Source: Flavobacteriales bacterium (GTDB lineage: Bacteria; Bacteroidota; Bacteroidia; Flavobacteriales_D; Sanyastnellaceae). Taken from it: a stretch of 64,000 nt of DNA. Position 1 is the first letter of the stretch. The number at the start of each line of letters is the position of its first letter. This document shows, piece by piece, positions 29,332-36,905 of this stretch. A program made the translations under genes and the position numbers. The notes below the pieces were generated by a model. That model made no database searches and was not told the origin of the DNA. It saw nothing but the letters and a program-made list of their open reading frames with translations. The DNA lies in contig JAQWQB010000105.1 in assembly GCA_029245065.1 (NCBI GenBank), positions 90,720-154,719 on the forward strand, given 5' to 3'.

Positions 29332-30232
29332 CATTTCGCTTGCCTAGATTTACTAAGTACACGCCAAATAGAATGACAATCGCGAAAACGGCATGCATCC
29401 ATTCCAAATGTTCGCCGTAAACCCATCCCCAAAAGGCTGCAAAAACAGGTATGACATAGGTTACTGAACTAGCGAATAGAGCATTCGTTTTTTGAATTAT
29501 TTTGTTGAAGAGTACGAGCGCTCCAGCCGTGCCAATTGCGGCAAGCACTATGATGGCGCCTAGTCCAATCCAGCTTTCATCTTTGGTGGCCAACGTAGTG
29601 GACACATCGCTGAACAGTAAAAGGATACTACAAGGAATAGCCATCATACCCAACGACATGCCCGCAATGGTGACACTCGGCAAGTGACCCAACTTATTTC
29701 GAATAATGTTTACACTGAAGGCATACATCACAGTGGCCATCATCACCAACAAAGCACTAAACATGTGCACTTCGCCTGAATCATCTTTGAGGGTAATCAT
29801 TCCGATTGCACCAGCGAAACCGATGAGCAAACCAACCAACTGAATGGCTTTGTACTTCGTCCCAAAAATAAGTGCGGCGACCCCAAGCGTGAAAAGAGGC
29901 GTAAGGCTGTTCAACATTCCGGCTACACTGCTGGCTAAGTGAACTTCAGCAGTGGTGAAAAGAAAGGCAGGAATGGTGTTTCCAATCAGGCCAACTAGGG
30001 CCAGCCAAAGCCAATCGTTGGTCTTAATTTTTTTGATCCTTGGAAGCGAAAAGGGTAGTAGGACAAGGCCAGCTATTGCAATGCGCATGGTGGCTACTTC
30101 CCACGGTAAAAACAACACAGCATCCTTAGAATTGAATAGCCCGAGCTTCATTAAAATGAACGAACTCCCCCAAACAAACGCTAACAGCAGAATTATTGGG
30201 AAATACCCAAGTGACGAAGTCCGTTTTTCCAT
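29324..30232 (-). CDS. EamA/DMT-family transporter
   Basis: A 302-residue inner-membrane protein of the drug/metabolite transporter superfamily with ten predicted transmembrane helices arranged as two EamA repeats. Recognisable features are FVWGSSFILMKLGL near the N-terminus (first repeat), LLPFSLPRI, and the second repeat ending SVTYVIPVFAAFWGWVYGEH. EamA proteins export amino acids or other metabolites, or import nucleotide precursors; the substrate cannot be read from sequence. It is transcribed before rplU on the same strand, but rplU has its own promoter. Confidence 0.9.
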   Translation of the reverse strand: MEKRTSSLGYFPIILLLAFVWGSSFILMKLGLFNSKDAVLFLPWEVATMRIAIAGLVLLPFSLPRIKKIKTNDWLWLALVGLIGNTIPAFLFTTAEVHLASSVAGMLNSLTPLFTLGVAALIFGTKYKAIQLVGLLIGFAGAIGMITLKDDSGEVHMFSALLVMMATVMYAFSVNIIRNKLGHLPSVTIAGMSLGMMAIPCSILLLFSDVSTTLATKDESWIGLGAIIVLAAIGTAGALVLFNKIIQKTNALFASSVTYVIPVFAAFWGWVYGEHLEWMHAVFAIVILFGVYLVNLGKRNVG

Positions 30233-30279
30233 TTGGCAAAATTAACATTCACCAGCTCATTATTGTTGTAATCCTTCTG

Positions 30280-30287
30280 TAACTTTG
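30280..30287 (+). promoter_or_regulatory. Candidate -7 element of the metal-domain lipoprotein
   Basis: TAACTTTG, 47 bases before the preferred ATG at 30335; no well-spaced -33. Confidence 0.4.
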
Positions 30288-30334
30288 TGTATTCATATTC
30301 GTCTTGTTGTCGAATAGCTTAAAAAATGCACATC

Positions 30335-30814
30335 ATGAACATTCGAAATGCACTTTTCCTTTGCCTAGCAGTATTCATTTTTGCTTGTACAAGTGAGACC
30401 AGCGTAGAAATACAGCACTCTGAACAAACGGCTGCTGTAGAGAAGACTGTTGCTAAAATCGCAGTTGATGGAATGATGTGTGAAATTGCATGCGGAGGAA
30501 AAATTAGAAAGGAACTTTCTGAAATGACGGGTGTTGCGAGCGCAACCATTGACTACACAGATGGAGCCGACGTAAATTACGCATTGGTTGAATTCAATCC
30601 TGATATGGTAAAAGAAGATCAATTGATTGCGTGCATCAACACCATTTCTGATGGAGACCTGTATGCGGTCAAAAAAGTAGAAGTAATCCATTTCACACCT
30701 ACAGATGATTCTGGAAGCGGTGCGCAGGATGACCATGTTGAAATGAATGACTCGTCGTTCAAATTGCCAGGTATTTCAAATCTGATTCAACGCGTTTTTA
30801 ACTCATTGCTGTAA
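30335..30814 (+). CDS. Heavy-metal-associated-domain lipoprotein
   Basis: A 159-residue protein. The start at 30335 (MNIRNALFLC) is preferred; an ATG three codons upstream is possible. The N-terminus is a lipoprotein signal with lipidation at C18 (FIFAC). Residues of about 38-115 form a ferredoxin-like heavy-metal-associated domain. Its metal loop reads GMMCEIACGGKI, a CxxxC variant of the usual GMxCxxC; similar variants are common in Bacteroidota, so metal binding is plausible but not certain. Methionines beside the cysteines suggest copper. A serine/aspartate-rich tail follows. A terminator separates it from heme A synthase, so a copper-supply role for cytochrome oxidase is only suggested by proximity. 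Confidence 0.75.
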   Translation: MNIRNALFLCLAVFIFACTSETSVEIQHSEQTAAVEKTVAKIAVDGMMCEIACGGKIRKELSEMTGVASATIDYTDGADVNYALVEFNPDMVKEDQLIACINTISDGDLYAVKKVEVIHFTPTDDSGSGAQDDHVEMNDSSFKLPGISNLIQRVFNSLL

Positions 30815-30835
30815 GTACATCAGTATTGCAGACAG

Positions 30836-30860
30836 AAAGGGCACTATGCCCTTTTTTTTA
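30836..30860 (+). terminator. Rho-independent terminator
   Basis: AAAGGGCA / TGCCCTTT 8-bp stem with a 3-base loop followed by a T run, directly after the metal-domain lipoprotein gene. Confidence 0.88.
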
Positions 30861-30904
30861 TGCGTAAAAGTTGAAATTTCCGCACGTTGAAAACGGTTGT
30901 GATG

Positions 30905-30912
30905 TACATTTG
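30905..30912 (+). promoter_or_regulatory. Candidate -7 element of heme A synthase gene
   Basis: TACATTTG ending 4 bases before the ATG at 30917; transcription would begin about at the start codon, giving a leaderless or near-leaderless message and arguing against upstream starts. Confidence 0.5.
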
Positions 30913-30916
30913 CAAC

Positions 30917-31936
30917 ATGACAGCTTTGGAAAAGAATATCGTCCGTTTTGCCTGGATTAGTTTGGTATTAGTACACCTGGTAATTCTAGCGGGAAGTGTG
31001 GTTAGAATGACCGGTTCAGGAATGGGGTGTCCAGATTGGCCGCAGTGCTTCGGTTATACCATTCCGCCTACCGACGTTGAACAGGTTACTTGGAAGCCTG
31101 ATCACGCTTATCAAGAGGGACAAATGATTGTCTTCGAAGAAGAACTGCTGGTGGCGCAGCGCGATTTTAATTCCGCGCAAGTCCTGGAAATAAACAATTG
31201 GAAAGCTTACGAAAAGCATGATTATGCTACATTCAATCCATTTCACACCTGGGTTGAATTCATTAACCGATTAATAGGCGCTTTAACAGGATTGCCTGTG
31301 TTGATATTGGCATTTATGACTTTCTTGTACGCAAGGAGAACGAAGAATTGGACCATCTTCGCCTTGGGGTTTGCAACGTTATTTATGTTGGGGTTTGAAG
31401 CTTGGTTAGGCAAACTGGTAGTAGATGGAAACCTAGTGCCGGGCTCTATAACCATTCATATGTTCGGTTCTATTCTCATTGTATTTTTATTGCTGTCAAT
31501 AATCCGCATGTTGAAGCCGAAAAAGGTGGCGACGGAAAACCGGTACATTCGTCCGCTTGCAATTGGCTTTATTGTTTTAGGCCTGTTACAAGTCTTCCTG
31601 GGAACTCAAGTAAGGGAAGAGGTAGACGCTTTGATTCATAGCGGAGTGCTTGACAGAACAAGCTGGGTGTATAATCTATCGTGGATTTTCATTGTCCACC
31701 GAAGTTTCTCATGGGTCATCCTCCTTGTCTCAGCAGTGCTACTGTTCTGGCTGAAGAAAGAACGAATAGTATTCAAACTGAATATGGGTATTCAGGCATT
31801 GGTGATCTTTCAGATGATCTGTGGGATCTTGTTAGCTGAATCCTTCCCACTGTTTGTACAACCGGCCCATTTGATGGGAGCTATTATCCTCCTGGGAACC
31901 CTTTGGTCATTGCAGTTTAGGCTGAAAAAAGCTTAA
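30917..31936 (+). CDS. ctaA: Heme A synthase (COX15/CtaA family)
   Basis: Membrane enzyme that oxidises the C8 methyl of heme O to a formyl group, giving heme A for aa3-type cytochrome oxidase. The 339-residue protein (start at MTALEKN; TTG and ATG codons 10 and 5 codons upstream are less likely because the -7 element overlaps them) has eight predicted helices in two four-helix halves. The four heme-ligand histidine sites appear as NPFHTWVEFINR, ITIHMFGS, VHRSFSW and QPAHLMGA. The N-terminal GSVVRMTGSGMGCPDWPQCFG is diagnostic. Between helices 1 and 2 sits the extracytoplasmic insertion common in Bacteroidota. Its stop overlaps the convergent PorV-like gene by four bases. Confidence 0.95.
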   Translation: MTALEKNIVRFAWISLVLVHLVILAGSVVRMTGSGMGCPDWPQCFGYTIPPTDVEQVTWKPDHAYQEGQMIVFEEELLVAQRDFNSAQVLEINNWKAYEKHDYATFNPFHTWVEFINRLIGALTGLPVLILAFMTFLYARRTKNWTIFALGFATLFMLGFEAWLGKLVVDGNLVPGSITIHMFGSILIVFLLLSIIRMLKPKKVATENRYIRPLAIGFIVLGLLQVFLGTQVREEVDALIHSGVLDRTSWVYNLSWIFIVHRSFSWVILLVSAVLLFWLKKERIVFKLNMGIQALVIFQMICGILLAESFPLFVQPAHLMGAIILLGTLWSLQFRLKKA

Positions 31937-33015
31937 TTCTGCTTGTAGATATTTAGTTTAAGAGAAAAAATATTGGAATACAACGCCGTGGACTGATCTC
32001 CGATGTCTGTTAACGCGTAGTCTAAGTAGATTCGCTTAATGCGAAGCCCAATTCCAATGTTTGGCTGATAAGTCAGTTTACGAGCACCATCAATTTCTGT
32101 GATGTACTGCAAATTTCCTATTCCACCTCGAACGAATAGCGTTCCTTCATAACCCAGCTCTAAACCGAAGGTTGGGTCAACACTAATGGGGTCACTAGCT
32201 ATAACCGTATTCCTTTTACCATCCGTGGTTACATTGAAATCGATGGCCGTTATCAAGTCAAGTTTTTCACCTATTTCGAAGGAACGAGCGGCACTCAGCA
32301 CCAACCGTGGTAAGGTGAGTTCGAGGTCGTTTTCGGGCAACTCATTTCCGGTCAAAAGAAAGGTCTGTTGCGTCTGCTCATCAAGCGTAATGTTCCAAGC
32401 ATTGAACGTTGAAGTGACGTCTCGTGCCATCAACCCAAAGCGCCATTGCCCTCGTTCATACGTGGCACCTGCATCTATTCCGAATCCCCAACTTGTAGCA
32501 AAGTCACCGATTTGACGGTAGATGATCTTGGCTGATGCACCCACATTTAATCCAGGTGTCTTGAGCTTTCGAGCATAACTGAAAATGAAAGCGTAATCTG
32601 CGGCTGAGAAAGACGTGATTCGATCGTAATTGATGTTGCCATCTGCATCTATAAGCTCCGTTGTGTTGGGAATGTTATCTACTCCGAAACGAATGACAGA
32701 AAAACTACCGGCAGAAACACTATCAATTCCTTTTCCGATGGCGGCATAGTCGTATTGTGCAATGTTTGCGAAGTAGTTCGCATGCATACCTGCAATCTGT
32801 AGGTCGCTTTTAATCCCTAACAGACCGGCGGGATTCCAGTACCCGGAAGTCACATCATTTACCACTGCACCTTGCGCGTTGGACATTCCCAATGCACGCG
32901 CTCCAACTCCAATGGATAGAAACTCATTGCTGTATTTAGGCGCTGAATTCTGCGCGAAAACTGTTCCGCAGAAAAGTAGGGTGATGAGTGTAAATAAAAA
33001 CTTAGAATATGACAT
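31933..33015 (-). CDS. PorV/PorQ-like outer-membrane beta-barrel protein
   Basis: A 360-residue protein with signal peptide MSYSKFLFTLITLLFCGTVFAQ; the start at 33015 is chosen because the 27 upstream residues are not signal-like. The segment FLSIGVGARALGMSNAQGAVVNDVTSGYWNPAGL is the signature of the PorV/UPF0164 branch of FadL-like barrels, and amphipathic strands continue to the terminal KLNIYKQN. True PorV shuttles T9SS clients to the PorU sortase; this is a relative, and which T9SS or transport role it has is not clear. It sits 67 bases downstream of hemD on the same strand. Confidence 0.8.
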   Translation of the reverse strand: MSYSKFLFTLITLLFCGTVFAQNSAPKYSNEFLSIGVGARALGMSNAQGAVVNDVTSGYWNPAGLLGIKSDLQIAGMHANYFANIAQYDYAAIGKGIDSVSAGSFSVIRFGVDNIPNTTELIDADGNINYDRITSFSAADYAFIFSYARKLKTPGLNVGASAKIIYRQIGDFATSWGFGIDAGATYERGQWRFGLMARDVTSTFNAWNITLDEQTQQTFLLTGNELPENDLELTLPRLVLSAARSFEIGEKLDLITAIDFNVTTDGKRNTVIASDPISVDPTFGLELGYEGTLFVRGGIGNLQYITEIDGARKLTYQPNIGIGLRIKRIYLDYALTDIGDQSTALYSNIFSLKLNIYKQN

Positions 33016-33082
33016 GTGTCGTTCTGGTTGTTGCGAAGGTCGCACGAAATTTTGGGATAATGTAATGTACATTCCCCTTTTC

Positions 33083-33733
33083 CTAACTGCGTTCAATGGA
33101 AAAAATTGTATCCAAAATTCCTTCTTGCGTGTAATCCTTAGATATCATTGCCTCAATATTGGCATCCTTCAGGGCTTTCTTCGTCTTTTCTCCTAGGGCA
33201 ATTACACTTGCTCCGGAGGCAATTTCATTGTCAATCAAAAAGCTATCTACGTTTGAAGGACTCGAAAAAACATAGATATCATGGGCACCTACCGCCTTTG
33301 GGTTAGCATGTGTTTCATAACAAACAAAATTCAGTACTGCCTGTTCATTAAGGCCTTGTTGAATCGTTTGCAGGCTTTGGTTGCCAATTGGGAATAGGGT
33401 AGTCATTCCTTGGGCGAAGGACGCATATTGAGCCGCCACTTCTGATGTAGTGCCCTCCCCTTGAAAGTGAGGGGTTGCTCCAATCGGTAAAACGGCACTT
33501 GTACCTGGTCCTAATGTGCAAACAGAAGCTGTTGGCAAGCCGTAGTTCGCATAAAACTGACGAACAGCTGTAGGAGAGGAAAAGAAAATATAGTCGAAAT
33601 GGGTGTCCGGAATACTTGCGCCCGTAGGTAGGTGATGTATGAGCGAAACGGCATTTAATGTCCAGCCAACTTCTCGCGCTTTCGTTACGAGAAGTGATGT
33701 CTGGTCAAGATTTCGGCTAATAAATACTTTCAA
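33083..33733 (-). CDS. hemD: Uroporphyrinogen-III synthase
   Basis: HemD closes and inverts ring D of hydroxymethylbilane to give uroporphyrinogen III. The 216-residue protein is divergent, as usual for this family; recognisable parts are the N-terminal FISRNLD, FFSSPTAVRQFY, CTLGPGTSAVL and the C-terminal YVFSSPSNVDSFL, IALGEKTKKAL block. Identity is strengthened by position: it starts one base after the hemC stop in a hemA-hemC-hemD operon. It is slightly shorter than typical HemD (about 240-250 residues). Confidence 0.9.
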   Translation of the reverse strand: MKVFISRNLDQTSLLVTKAREVGWTLNAVSLIHHLPTGASIPDTHFDYIFFSSPTAVRQFYANYGLPTASVCTLGPGTSAVLPIGATPHFQGEGTTSEVAAQYASFAQGMTTLFPIGNQSLQTIQQGLNEQAVLNFVCYETHANPKAVGAHDIYVFSSPSNVDSFLIDNEIASGASVIALGEKTKKALKDANIEAMISKDYTQEGILDTIFSIERS

Positions 33734-33734
33734 C

Positions 33735-34613
33735 TCACTTCAGATTTTTAATCGCTTTGGCCACAAGGTCGTCGCCGTTTGGTCCTTCCCACTTTTGAAA
33801 TGCAACTGGTGCAGATGAAGTAGGTTGATACATGGTATGAAGTACGTAGCCTTCTGCTTTTTCTTGGCAAAATGCCCCGAAAGCGATTTGACAACCACCT
33901 CCTAGCGAGCGAAGCACGCTACGTTCAATGGTCACACAACCTTTGCTAGGATGATTGAGTTTAGCAATTTCAGCCGCGATCGGATCACCTTCTCTTGTTT
34001 GAAGTGCTAGTGCGCCTTGGGCAGGGGCGGGTACAAAAATGGTAGGGTCCATATCCACAACGTGTAGATCAGACAAGTCTAGTTCCAACCTCGCCATTCC
34101 TGCTTTTGCCAGAACGATGGCGTCATAGTTTCCATCCCGAAGTTTATTAATACGCGTGGGCACGTTTCCTCTGAGGTCGTTGATGGTAGCAGAAGGAATA
34201 TGATGTGTGAGCTGTGCTTTTCTTCGTGCGGAAGAGGTGCCGATGATGGCATTTTCTTTCAATTGAAAAGACGCTGTAGCATCAACACATTCTTTTCGAA
34301 TAAGCAAGGTGTCTTCTACAAAACTGCGTTCGGGAACAGCGGCGATGGTTAGCCCGTGTGGTTGAGTGGTCTCAAGATCTTTATGGGAATGGACTGCTAA
34401 ATCTACTTTTCCAGTGAGCAGTGCTTCTTCAATTTCCTTGGTGAAGAAACCTTTGCCTTCCATTTTATCAAACCCTAAATGCTGGATCTGATCTCCTTTC
34501 GTTTTGATAATATGGATTTCTGGTTCTAGGCCAATTGATCTGAGTAGATCAGATACGTGGTTGGCTTGCCAAAGAGCTAAGTCGCTTCCACGTGTTCCAA
34601 TTCTGACGGTCAT
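33735..34613 (-). CDS. hemC: Hydroxymethylbilane synthase (porphobilinogen deaminase)
   Basis: HemC polymerises four porphobilinogen molecules into hydroxymethylbilane using a dipyrromethane cofactor. The cofactor cysteine is C241 in GGGCQIAFGAF. N-terminal RIGTRGSDLALWQA, the KTKGDQ loop, HSHKDLET and GTSSARRKAQL with RGNVPTRINKL are all present. Length 292 is normal. Its ATG overlaps the TAA of hemA by one base (TAATG), so translation is coupled. Confidence 0.97.
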   Translation of the reverse strand: MTVRIGTRGSDLALWQANHVSDLLRSIGLEPEIHIIKTKGDQIQHLGFDKMEGKGFFTKEIEEALLTGKVDLAVHSHKDLETTQPHGLTIAAVPERSFVEDTLLIRKECVDATASFQLKENAIIGTSSARRKAQLTHHIPSATINDLRGNVPTRINKLRDGNYDAIVLAKAGMARLELDLSDLHVVDMDPTIFVPAPAQGALALQTREGDPIAAEIAKLNHPSKGCVTIERSVLRSLGGGCQIAFGAFCQEKAEGYVLHTMYQPTSSAPVAFQKWEGPNGDDLVAKAIKNLK

Positions 34614-35833
34614 TAGTTGTTCCTTGTATTTTCTAAGATCACTTTCTTAGCTAGTTTCATAGGAACAGAAATGTACTTCTTTTCCATGTAGCCAAGAATT
34701 TTCTCGAGTACCTGTTTGGATGTTTCGTCCAATTGATCAAGTTCTTTGGCAAACACTTCGCCCATGGCTGTGTCTTTAATATCCTTGATCGTTTGAGGGA
34801 TTTCGCGCATGGCAACTTCCAACTTGCGTTGTCTTACCTGCTCATCAAACTGAACGATGGCTTCATTGAGAATTGCCTCACACGCGTCTATTTCTTGAGC
34901 GCGAATTTCTAAGTTCTTCGTTGCCTCAGCTTGCAATTCTTGCATTCCGATGAACGACACATTTGACATTTCAACCACATCCGTACTGACGTCTGATGGC
35001 AGGGCCATGTCTATAATCGAAAGCGGTGAAGACAAGGCAGCGCCGAGAAAATCAGAAGTAATGATTGGAAGTTCACTACCCGTGCATGTAACAATGACGT
35101 TGAAAGAATCAATCTTAGGAATGTGGAAGAGCTGTACAGCTGACCATCCTGTTGTATCTGCAACAAGTGTAGTTGCTTTTTCAATGCTTCTATTCGCAAC
35201 TGTTACGTTCGAATATCCTCCCTTTTTGAGGAAGCGGGCAAAGTTCGTGTTGGTTTGACCAGCACCAATTAATAAAATGGGCGTGTCTGTTGAGTGGTTA
35301 GCTTGTTTGAAATTCTTCCAAGCCAATGATACTACTGAAACAGGCTTTGTAGCAATGGCTGTTTCGGTGAACACACGTTTGGATGTTTCAATGACATTTT
35401 TACCCGTAATTCTCAGCAGGTCACCGCTGATTCCGTATTCGCGTCCTTCGTCAAAGGCCTTACGAACTTGGGTAATAATTTCTCTTTCGCCAAGTACCAT
35501 GGATTCCAATGATGCCCCAACTTTTAGAAGATGACGCATCGCTTCTTCGCCAGAAAAGCTTTCGAATGAAGCAAGTGCTTTGGATTTGCCTTCGCCTTGA
35601 ATCCCGAAAGTATCTAGCAATTGCTGTTGGCGTCCGCTACAGAAGTAAGTATCTGTAGACATCATAAACTCCACTCTGTTGCAAGTACTCAAGTATACCA
35701 GCTCGTTCACACCCATGGTTTCCTTAAGGTCAATCAAGAAAGACTTTCTTCTTGAATCCTCAATGTGAAACTTGCCGATTAGATCTAACGGGCAATTTTT
35801 ATGGCTGAGCGATATAACTTGTAGTTTCTGCAC
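34613..35833 (-). CDS. hemA: Glutamyl-tRNA reductase
   Basis: First committed enzyme of the C5 tetrapyrrole pathway, reducing glutamyl-tRNA to glutamate-1-semialdehyde with NADPH. The catalytic cysteine is C51 in YLSTCNRVEF. The NADPH domain has ILLIGAGQTN, followed by VANRSIEKA. The C-terminal dimerisation helix with KVLEKILGYMEKKY-like heptads is present. The start is GTG. Length 406 is normal for Bacteroidota. It heads the hemA-hemC-hemD operon; the product's partner enzyme HemL is encoded 20 kb away in this window. Confidence 0.96.
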   Translation of the reverse strand: MQKLQVISLSHKNCPLDLIGKFHIEDSRRKSFLIDLKETMGVNELVYLSTCNRVEFMMSTDTYFCSGRQQQLLDTFGIQGEGKSKALASFESFSGEEAMRHLLKVGASLESMVLGEREIITQVRKAFDEGREYGISGDLLRITGKNVIETSKRVFTETAIATKPVSVVSLAWKNFKQANHSTDTPILLIGAGQTNTNFARFLKKGGYSNVTVANRSIEKATTLVADTTGWSAVQLFHIPKIDSFNVIVTCTGSELPIITSDFLGAALSSPLSIIDMALPSDVSTDVVEMSNVSFIGMQELQAEATKNLEIRAQEIDACEAILNEAIVQFDEQVRQRKLEVAMREIPQTIKDIKDTAMGEVFAKELDQLDETSKQVLEKILGYMEKKYISVPMKLAKKVILENTRNN

Positions 35834-35911
35834 TAAACGATTTTACATTGCAAATATCGCAACGGACCGCTGTGAGAATGTCATGAAAGTGTAATTGGCG
35901 CTAAAAGAGAA

Positions 35912-36769
35912 TCATTCTATTGAAGGGCAGGGTTCCCCGAATACAGATAACATCATCAATAAATCAAGTGTTGTTACGGCATCGTCACCGTTCACATCAG
36001 CCGAACAATTGCTGTCGCAGCCGTAATCTTGCAACAGAAGAAGAACGTCATTGATGAGGATGTTCCCACTATTGTCAAGGTCTGCAGGGCAGTTATTCAT
36101 TTCTGGTTCAGCAGAGAAGCACGTGTTTTCGAAGAGAACGATTTCAGGTTGCCCTTCGCCATCCATGAAAACAGTTCCGTCCTCGTTTAAGCGTCGCAAT
36201 TGAATGTTGAAGCATCCAGATACGAATTCACTAGCTGTAAACTGACCCAGTAGTACGCGTCCATTGACATCTGCAGTGTTTTGTGGGTCTTCGAAAACGG
36301 TGGTCATGTAGATTCCTGCACCGAATAGGTCATTGATCATGAGGTCCGATCCTGCTTCCCAACCAGCAAATGCGATATCTCCAGGAAGGACGAAGATCTG
36401 GTTGTTGTCCATCTGTTCCGCTCCAATGGTCAACCACGAGTCGTAAGCGAGCGTAGGGTTGGTTGGAATCAGATCTGTGTCAATGCTGAGTGTACTTGGT
36501 CCGCCCAACACATCTTGGTAAAATGTACCTCCATTCGCACTGATGCTGAATGGAGTTTCACCAAGACCAAAAATGATTTGAATTTCGTAGTTGTCTGGGA
36601 TTTCAGCATACAGTCTGTACGACATTGCTGCTGATCCGAGTGTTGCTTCGATCGTTGAGGCTGCAGGTTCATTAATGGGCTGCGACTCAATAACAAGGTT
36701 AGCATAAGGGTTTTGGGCAAATGCAGATAGAGCGAATGCGCATGCAAACAGGGTAGATAAGGCTTTCAT
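35912..36769 (-). CDS. Secreted protein with C-terminal dockerin-like calcium repeats
   Basis: A 285-residue protein with signal peptide MKALSTLFACAFALSAFAQ. Residues 20-220 are beta-rich and unrecognised. The C-terminal 59 residues hold two EF-hand-like dockerin loops: DLDNSGNILIND (230-241) and DVNGDDAVTTLD (258-269), each followed by a hydrophobic helix (VLLLLQDYG, LLMMLSVFG), and cysteines at both ends of the module. Such type I dockerin-like domains occur in Bacteroidota secreted proteins without cellulosomes. It lacks a T9SS sorting domain, which is unusual given its secreted character. The gene stands alone between hemA and nrdA on the minus strand. Confidence 0.72.
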   Translation of the reverse strand: MKALSTLFACAFALSAFAQNPYANLVIESQPINEPAASTIEATLGSAAMSYRLYAEIPDNYEIQIIFGLGETPFSISANGGTFYQDVLGGPSTLSIDTDLIPTNPTLAYDSWLTIGAEQMDNNQIFVLPGDIAFAGWEAGSDLMINDLFGAGIYMTTVFEDPQNTADVNGRVLLGQFTASEFVSGCFNIQLRRLNEDGTVFMDGEGQPEIVLFENTCFSAEPEMNNCPADLDNSGNILINDVLLLLQDYGCDSNCSADVNGDDAVTTLDLLMMLSVFGEPCPSIE

Positions 36770-36851
36770 AATTAACTAATAAGTACAACAAGGTAACATG
36801 TATAATTCAATTATGCATGGATAAGTTCTAACGGGACAAAATAGTTGGCAT

Positions 36852-36889
36852 AAAAAACCCCCAAGGAGTAGTATTCCTTGGGGGTTTTT
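36852..36889 (-). terminator. Terminator of nrdA
   Basis: AACCCCCAAGGA / TCCTTGGGGGTT, a 12-bp stem with a 7-base loop flanked by A and T runs; works in both directions but follows nrdA on -. Confidence 0.92.
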
Positions 36890-36905
36890 CAACAGGTTTA
36901 TAGGA

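Noticed and set aside
33016..33096. Upstream extension of the PorV-like protein by 27 residues
   Set aside because: Basic, non-signal sequence overlapping the end of hemD; the signal peptide begins at 33015.
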